Shown one piece after another: positions 7,819-12,912 of a DNA stretch of 12,912 bases. The notes beneath the pieces are model-generated. The model was not told where the DNA came from. It did no database searches and was given only the letters and a program-made list of their open reading frames with translations. The position numbers were made by a program, and so were the translations under genes. This stretch comes from Asterionellopsis glacialis. Lineage: Eukaryota > Bacillariophyta > Plagiogrammaphyceae > Rhaphoneidales > Asterionellopsidaceae. Numbering within the stretch: the first letter of the stretch is position 1; the number at the start of each line of letters is the position of its first letter. Location: assembly GCA_014885115.2 (NCBI GenBank), contig WKLE02000369.1, positions 711 to 13,622 of the forward strand, read 5' to 3'.

Positions 7819-8141
7819 AAATGCGTACGTACGTGTTTTTGATGTGACGTAACAATACACAGAAATTGGGGCTCGCTAAAGGCGATAATACTGCGTATGT
7901 CCACCTTCAGGAACATTGACAGACGAATTGTAGGAGCTGGTACAATACCTACGGGTATCGATCGACTTCAAGGTAGGATTTCTCTGCATGTCTTTTCAGA
8001 TCCTGGGGTGTTCTGGGGCGATAGACTGTTGCTTGATTGGGACCCATCAGCATACCGACACGACACCGCACTACCGCGCCACTACAGACTAGAGAAAAAA
8101 ATATTTCTTTGTTTTTTGTGTGTGGTACGATCCGCCATATC

Positions 8142-8147
8142 CACGTG
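8142..8147. promoter_or_regulatory. G-box CACGTG near paralog 3
   Basis: This CACGTG lies 66 bp before the start codon. G-boxes bind bZIP and bHLH factors, and the same hexamer occurs upstream of paralog 1. No TATA box is evident for this gene. The site may fall inside the transcript. Confidence 0.25.
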
Positions 8148-8212
8148 CGTTGTAGTGATAAACTACGCGGTAGCCACCACAAAACGTGGAATAACTCTAC
8201 GACAAAAGGACA

Positions 8213-9570
8213 ATGAAGTTCGACGGCAAACTTGTCTTGGCGCTTTGTGTTTTTGGCCCCAACTTCTTGGGTGCTAACGCCTTTGTCGTTCAAGGACCTA
8301 AGACAGTGTCCTCATCAAAGGGAACTGCTCTTGCTTCGTATTTGGCAGGGCTTGGTGCTGGTCCTCCAAACCCTGAAGATGAGGGTTTTGGTCCCGATGA
8401 ATCTGGTGACGCATCGGTACGTCGTCGCACTAATGTTAGGGTTGATCTTTTTTTAGATTTTTGATGTAATATATGAATCAAAGCATCAACATTCAATCTG
8501 AACTAACCCCCTTGTTTGCTTTTTTCACACCATGACATTGATTCCCTTATTCTCATCTTGTTGCGTATGCGCTTGGTTCTTTCGGAAATCCTCAACCCAA
8601 CCCTCCAAAAATATCATGAATTTTCTGTCGTTTTTTTTCTTTCAAAAACCGAAAATAGGATTTAGAAAATCGTCTTCAATCTCAACTTGATACACAAAAA
8701 GCATTGGAAGATCGTCTCCAATCTCAACTTGAAAATCAAAAGCAATTAGAGTCACGTCTTCAAGCTTTCGAACAGAAGGGAATTTCAGGACCTCCAGTAG
8801 CTGCTGCACGTCAACCACCCGCTAGTGCCATGACATCTGGGCCCGCTGGTAATGATGTTATGGATGTTTGGGAAGAGGGTACAGCTGTCATTGTTCAGGG
8901 TAATTCTTTGAAAACATGGTCATTCCCTAACCCAATGTTGGAACGTGTCCATGTGGGGGTTCGTACGGAAGGTCGTCCATTTGATGCTGATATTGAATTA
9001 TGGCAAGGTCCTGATAATACACCAATGAAATTACGTGCCTACGTGGAAGATGGTGGTCTTCGCCCTTTCAGTGCTATAGTTGAAACACCCCGTGGCCCCA
9101 ATACTGTTGCCGTCCGTAACATTGGACAACTTGAATTCCCCATGGAGGCTGTTGTGAGTGCAGATGATGGATCATTCCCCTCTACCTCAAACTTTCAGGC
9201 TGAGTCCAAACCCATGACAATTCAGGGTGGTGCTCTGCGTACCTACCCCTTTAGCCCCATGGTTGAAAGTGTCGTTGTTTGCTTGACGACTGATGGACGT
9301 CCCTTGAATACACGAATTGAATTGTTGCAAGGACCCAACAATATCAAGCAAGTTATGGAAGTTTACACAGAAGATGGTATGGACCGTCCCTTCTTTGCTA
9401 TTATCGAAACTCCCGGAAGCGGAAACGTTGTCCGTGTTGTGAACACTGCTACTGTTGAATTCCCCTTGGTTGCATCTGTCCAGCCCTACATGATGGGTGA
9501 AGGAGATGGTTATGAACCTGTGATTCGTGGTGGCAGAGACCAGGGATCTATCATTGATCGTGTGTGGTAA
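8213..9570 (+). CDS. Plastid-targeted double-domain protein with helical repeat extension, paralog 3 (candidate pyrenoid shell variant)
   Basis: Spliced CDS is join(8213..8416, 8659..9570), 371 aa, the longest of the three. The signal peptide ends GANA|F at about residue 24, and the rest of exon 1 is Gly/Pro/acidic. Exon 2 opens with a helix-forming 14-residue repeat (residues 70 to about 108; units begin LENRLQSQL, LEDRLQSQL, LESRLQAF), then a Pro/Ala/Gly-rich linker to about 135. Domain 1 spans about 145-235 and domain 2 about 254-343, and the end is SIIDRVW. Domain 1 lacks the Cys of the ERCHV motif (here ERVHV). Codon use is looser and more T/A-ending than in paralogs 1 and 2, except inside the shared blocks. 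The long extension suggests a linking or anchoring subunit within the same assembly; this is inference. A first-exon-only reading would end at 8462-8464, so splicing is needed. Confidence 0.87.
8417..8658 (+). other. Intron of paralog 3 (242 bp, phase 0)
   Basis: The donor is GTACGT after codon 68 and the acceptor is AAAATAG, preceded by a T-rich tract near 8630-8643. It is the longest of the three introns but has the same phase and place, between the targeting exon and the mature exon. This acceptor is preferred because it keeps the first helical repeat unit in frame. Confidence 0.82.
8662..8778 (+). repeat. 42-bp repeat encoding 14-residue helical units
   Basis: Two full units (8662-8703 and 8704-8745) and a partial third (from 8746 to about 8778) encode LE-RLQSQL--QK. 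Leucines fall at positions 1, 5 and 9 of each unit, giving one hydrophobic face, so an amphipathic or coiled-coil helix is expected. The DNA copies differ at several silent sites, so the duplication is not very recent. Confidence 0.8.
9088..9147 (+). repeat. Near-identical block shared with paralog 2 (domain 1 end, copy in paralog 3)
   Basis: This is the partner of 6194-6253, with 59 of 60 bases identical inside a gene that otherwise uses different synonymous codons. Confidence 0.75.
9292..9389 (+). repeat. Near-identical block shared with paralog 2 (domain 2, copy in paralog 3)
   Basis: This is the partner of 6398-6495, with 96 of 98 bases identical. Confidence 0.75.
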
Positions 9571-9871
9571 ATTTGATTTCATAATATCTAGTCTACATTG
9601 TGAAAGAAAATTAACAAACAAATTTTTAATTCAGCATTTAAAAAACAAAAAAAACAAATTTGGGGTATACAAATGGTCAAGTCAAGTAGTATTTAGTAGA
9701 GTAAAGCTCCTAATACCCCCCATGTACCATTTCATCAATACACGTGTTTATCTTTTCATCCTTATAGCTCGTCTCATGGACGATGTATGTTTGACGTGTG
9801 TTTTTTACAAATGGGACTGGTACACCATGGCCAACACTGTACTTTCCAATGCAACATTCGATTGTTTCTTT

Positions 9872-9927
9872 TACTTTTAGTATCGGTCTTGGATTCGGAA
9901 CAAGGTTCCAATGTCAGACTAAAAGTA
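9872..9927. repeat. Nested inverted repeat (possible RNA hairpin)
   Basis: TACTTTTAGT (9872-9881) pairs with ACTAAAAGTA (9918-9927). Inside it GGAAC-AAG-GTTCC (9897-9909) forms a second small stem. It lies about 300 bp after paralog 3 and could fold in a long 3' untranslated region. No known RNA family is recognised. Confidence 0.35.
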
Positions 9928-10835
9928 GACTGGTAGACACTTTGGACAGTAAAGGCCTCTATGTTCAAGCGTTTCATAACAAACGCTGAGATGAATCATC
10001 TTGAAAACTTCTACAGTGCGACTTGACCAGAGAATGTAATAAGTAGAAGGAAGGTGTACACCCAAAAACGGGTTACTGTAGTCATTATTTCAACTTGGGA
10101 TGTATACATTATAGTATCTAATTTGCTTTGTAATAGCCCATATCATGTTAGATACAAGAGTTGATGTTTCATATACAGTACCGTAGTCCCCGTGTCGCAG
10201 TCTGAAGAGTATCCTGTACCTTACAAGAAGAATTTGAATGGGTTCTGTTGTATTTCTTTTCCTGTTTCATTTTTTGAGAGTATGCAATAGACAAAATACG
10301 GGCTAATCAACAATGTGAGTAAAATGTACTTTACTATAGTATGTTTGGCCATTGCATACAATAAAAACACTTGCTGAAATCCATAATCTTGACGAGAACC
10401 CCCCCCTCTCAGACACACATAAACACGACCTTCTCCTCCTACTTCTCTATCAAAATCATTATTTCAAAGTACATTAATCTATAAATGAATCAATGCTGAC
10501 TTTTTAGACAAAGGACTCTTTCTAAACGGAACATGAATGTAACTAGATAGTACTTCCTCAGACTGAAGTCTAGTTAGCAATTACCCAGTCGTCCTATTAT
10601 GTCCTAATAAGAATAACAGAGCAAGTACTCATAGAAGATAACAACAAGAATAAGGTGCAATGCCTGTGGTTATGGGTATTCTGAGCACTTACTGTAGTCC
10701 ATTTCAATTGTTGCTATGCAAAAGATGCATAATATTACAGAATCTTGTAACGTATTAGATTATTTGAGAAAGATAAACAGTCAGTGACAAGAGTTGATAT
10801 GTATTTCACAAAACATGATACATAGAGTCCTGATT

Positions 10836-10837
<2 letters not shown>

Positions 10838-10870
<33 letters not shown>
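10838..10870. repeat. (TC)16 microsatellite
   Basis: This is an uninterrupted TC dinucleotide tract of 33 bases, likely polymorphic in length. Confidence 0.95.
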
Positions 10871-10872
<2 letters not shown>

Positions 10873-11153
10873 AAAGAGAAAGTATACTAACAACTAACTA
10901 CACAAAGTTTTTTCGCATGGTTGCTTTTATACACGTGCGTATTTCATTTTTATATTGTAGAACATACTCAAATATTCAAAATATGTGGACTCATTACAGA
11001 TAATGTACATGCGTACAGTTTTGCGTTTACGTCTAACTTTCGATAAAGATGTGAGAAAACCTCAGAAGACTAGCTTATGTTTTCTCTGGAGAGCATCCAT
11101 TGAGTAAGAAGTAAATATACTGGTTTAAATACCATAACTGATGAGATGGGATA

Positions 11154-11171
11154 TCTACATCTAGATGTAGA
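11154..11171. repeat. 18-bp perfect palindrome
   Basis: TCTACATCTAGATGTAGA is its own reverse complement. It lies in the convergent intergenic region with no gene nearby to regulate. Its meaning is unknown. Confidence 0.5.
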
Positions 11172-11578
11172 GATTTAAAAAAAGTGTTGTTGTAGATTGG
11201 GAAAGTAGAAGGTACAAGGGAACGGGAAAAAAAGGTACGATGCGCTACAAAGATACACCCAAATAAATTGACATTCGCGTCAAAGCACGAAAGAAATAAT
11301 GTTGTACAAAAAATGATATGGAAAGACTCGAAAGTGGTTGAAAAATAAAACCATCCTGATCGAAAAACTTGACAACAGAAATTTTGGATATCTAGTCTTG
11401 AACATAGCAACGAAACCACAGATCACGACTGAATATATCAGGACCTTATGGAAGACCAACGCAATTGGGGATAGACCCAAATCGAATAATACAGATGATA
11501 GATACATGGAATGAAACTTGGTTTGATTCTTGGGCGTGTAGGGACATCTTTTTTTCTTTAAAAAACGTTTCGGCAGGA

Positions 11579-11592
11579 GTGTGTGTGTGTGT
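11579..11592. repeat. (GT)7 microsatellite
   Basis: This is a short GT dinucleotide tract about 70 bp beyond the stop codon of the P2 gene, likely in or near its 3' untranslated region. Confidence 0.8.
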
Positions 11593-11663
11593 ATAGTGCG
11601 TGTATTTATAGTATAATGTTGCTTGATAATTTTGAGATTTTCTTTTCTTTTTCTTCTTCTTGT

Positions 11664-12017
11664 TTAGTAATCTCCACCATCATCACCACCGAACATATCA
11701 ACACCACCACCAATATCAGCTTCTTCCTCTTCTTCTTCTTCCTTTTCTTCTTCTTCTGCGGCACCGCCGTCACCACCAGCGGCTCCTCCTCCACCGCCTC
11801 CTCCGCCTCCACCACCACCCATGGGCACATCCTTCAATTTCTCCATACCTTCAGCAACCAAATCATTAATTTCTTTTCCATCAACATCACCCAAAAGTGC
11901 TGTAAGCTTATCTTCATCAGCTTCTAATCCAGCAGCTTCAATAACAGCCTTGATATCATCGGCTGATCCAGCCTTTCCACCAATCTTACACAATAACAAT
12001 GCGGCAATCTCTTGCAT
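11664..12017 (-). CDS. RPLP2: 60S acidic ribosomal protein P2
   Basis: This intronless gene encodes 117 aa. P2 pairs with P1 on the P0 stalk base of the cytosolic large ribosomal subunit and helps recruit translation factors. The N-terminal helical domain (about residues 1-65) matches P2 rather than P1: it starts M-x-x-IAALLL-x-KIGG, then IEAAGLEADEDKLTALL and a DGKEINDLVAEGMEKL helix. The start gives exact alignment with the usual P2 N-terminus (M-x-x-[VI]-A-A-x-L-L-x-x-[LI]-G-G). The hinge is a run of 12 glycines instead of the usual Ala-rich stretch, followed by Glu-rich acidic sequence. The C-terminus (ADIGGGVDMFGGDDGGDY) departs from the animal and yeast SDDDMGFGLFD ending but keeps a Met-Phe pair. 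It converges on the plastid-protein array and shares no obvious function with it. Confidence 0.95.
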   Translation of the reverse strand: MQEIAALLLCKIGGKAGSADDIKAVIEAAGLEADEDKLTALLGDVDGKEINDLVAEGMEKLKDVPMGGGGGGGGGGGGAAGGDGGAAEEEEKEEEEEEEADIGGGVDMFGGDDGGDY

Positions 12018-12854
12018 CTTTATATTATTTTACTTTAAAAAAAAGGAAAAGTTATTATCAAGCTGAGTTGATAACGGAAGTCGTTCTTGTTGCTGATGTT
12101 ACTTCAGAGATGGAGTTACCGAGTCCACTTGGTTTTTTCCCGTGCAAAGCAAGAAAAAAGCCAAAGCTACGCCGTACATACCGTACTGGCACCGTGTTAT
12201 TTTCTACACCAAAAAATTACGCGGTTCCCCTTGCTTCTTGCTCTTCGGTTGCCCTCGCACAAGCGAGCGACGGTGAGGCAAGGAGAGAGCAGGCGGACCG
12301 TATCGTATTTCTTGTATTCTCGTAGAAAATTTACTAGATTCTACATGGAAAAAATAGTAAGTGGTGTGCCTTCTCGCTTTTTAGAGAGACATGCATGGCG
12401 TAGTCGAGTGAGTCCTATTTTCGATGGACTAGTCTGTGCTACCGTACGTAGGACTAGGTCCCGACGGATGGAAGGCAGGACGCGCTAGACTTATGTAGGA
12501 TGTAAATACCGGTACTCTATGTTCACAAAATCACCGTTTGGGGAAAAGTTCACTGAGGCGCTATAAATTCAATCAATAGAAATGTGCAAAAATCACCCTT
12601 TTATGGAGTGTATATAAGAAAAGTGATGCAATAATAATAAAAAAAACAAGCAGTTATTTTTTGGAAAGTGCAGCACTTTTTACTTATGATTGATGTACAC
12701 AGAAATTGATAGAGTAGCAATTTGGTAGAGAAATAGACAGAAACACACTCCTGAATAGACCGTTTCTGTCAGTTTTCTTGTTGCTTAGATTGTAATTGTA
12801 TGATGCATCATCTTGCTGCACAATACTATGAATACATATCAAAATTTTTGGTTA
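12018..12854. other. Upstream region of the P2 gene, no other gene seen
   Basis: The P2 leader and promoter should lie here, read leftwards. I see no clear minus-strand TATA box. A TAGGACTAGGTCCC stretch at 12449-12462 resembles the TAGGWCCT elements upstream of paralogs 2 and 3. TATA-like sequences on the + strand (TATAAA at 12563, TATATAAG near 12611) have no following gene inside the window. The 133-codon open frame at 12087-12488 is Arg-rich with no domain and is probably chance. Confidence 0.5.
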
Positions 12855-12912
12855 TTAGTCATCCCATCTATTGGAATTTCCTCCACCATATCTGGTATTT
12901 TGGCAACAATGG
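12855..12912 (-). CDS. Possible 3' end of another minus-strand gene
   Basis: Reading leftwards from the window edge, one frame gives QNTRYGGGNSNRWDD and a stop at 12855-12857. That Gly/Asn/Arg ending resembles the tails of some RNA-binding proteins. Another frame over the same bases stays open to a TGA at 12839-12841 and also reads plausibly (VAKIPDMVEEIPIDG), so neither can be preferred. Only about 20 codons are visible. Confidence 0.18.
   Translation of the reverse strand, partial: HCCQNTRYGGGNSNRWDD

Larger units (their letters stand above)
9571..11663. other. Intergenic DNA between paralog 3 and the P2 gene, no gene seen
   Basis: The two flanking genes converge, so this span holds both 3' untranslated regions. 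Open frames such as 9527-9880 (+), 11075-11419 (-) and 10794-11003 (+) have no recognisable domain, and one runs through a simple repeat. Small structures are listed separately. No RNA gene or transposon is visible. Confidence 0.6.

Noticed and set aside
7897..8277. 126-codon + strand open frame overlapping the start of paralog 3
   Set aside because: It is in a different frame from the signal peptide, which is strongly supported by similarity to paralog 2; the product has no recognisable domain.
11583..11927. Open frames on the + strand across the P2 gene, rich in His, Leu or Ser
   Set aside because: They are antisense readings of the Gly/Glu codon runs of P2.
12087..12488. 133-codon + strand open frame upstream of the P2 gene
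   Set aside because: The product is Arg-rich and low in domain signal, and the region is expected to be the P2 promoter.

Overview
The window looks like nuclear DNA of a diatom or a close relative with a red-algal-type complex plastid. Three genes begin with an ER signal peptide ending in Ala-Asn-Ala|Phe, the ASAFAP-like cleavage context of diatom plastid-targeted proteins. Their introns are short (132-242 bp) with GTAAGT/GTACGT donors, intergenic DNA is AT-rich and 1.5-2.7 kb long, and the only other clear gene is a eukaryotic cytosolic ribosomal stalk protein. The species cannot be fixed from the sequence.

Layout: 1-1891 is non-coding DNA holding the probable control region of paralog 1. 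Paralogs 1 (1892-2929), 2 (5593-6676) and 3 (8213-9570) lie in tandem on the + strand, separated by 2.7 and 1.5 kb. Each has one phase-0 intron exactly between a targeting exon and a mature-protein exon. The mature proteins carry two diverged copies of a domain of about 90 residues, probably beta-rich, and end in the same C-terminal DRVW. After 2.1 kb without a gene, a convergent intronless gene for 60S acidic ribosomal protein P2 lies at 11664-12017 on the minus strand. The last 0.9 kb holds the P2 upstream region and possibly the 3' end of another minus-strand gene.

The three paralogs are the centre of interest. Plastid targeting, size (301, 311 and 371 aa), a duplicated domain and a multigene family fit the diatom pyrenoid shell proteins (PyShell/Shell family), which coat the Rubisco-filled pyrenoid. 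This is inference from remembered family features, not a database match. Independent support comes from upstream DNA: all three genes have clusters of TGACGT/ACGTCA/TGACGC hexamers, the same type as the CO2/cAMP-responsive elements of the Phaeodactylum pyrenoidal carbonic anhydrase promoter, and each also has E2F-like TTTGGCGC/GGCGGGAAA-type sites. A plausible reading is a CO2-, light- and cell-cycle-regulated array of shell subunits: paralogs 1 and 2 as similar subunits, and paralog 3 as a variant with an N-terminal 14-residue-repeat helix.

The array also shows concerted evolution. Blocks of nearly identical sequence, including silent sites, join paralogs 1 and 2 in domain 1 and paralogs 2 and 3 in two other places, while flanking codons differ strongly. 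This points to gene conversion.
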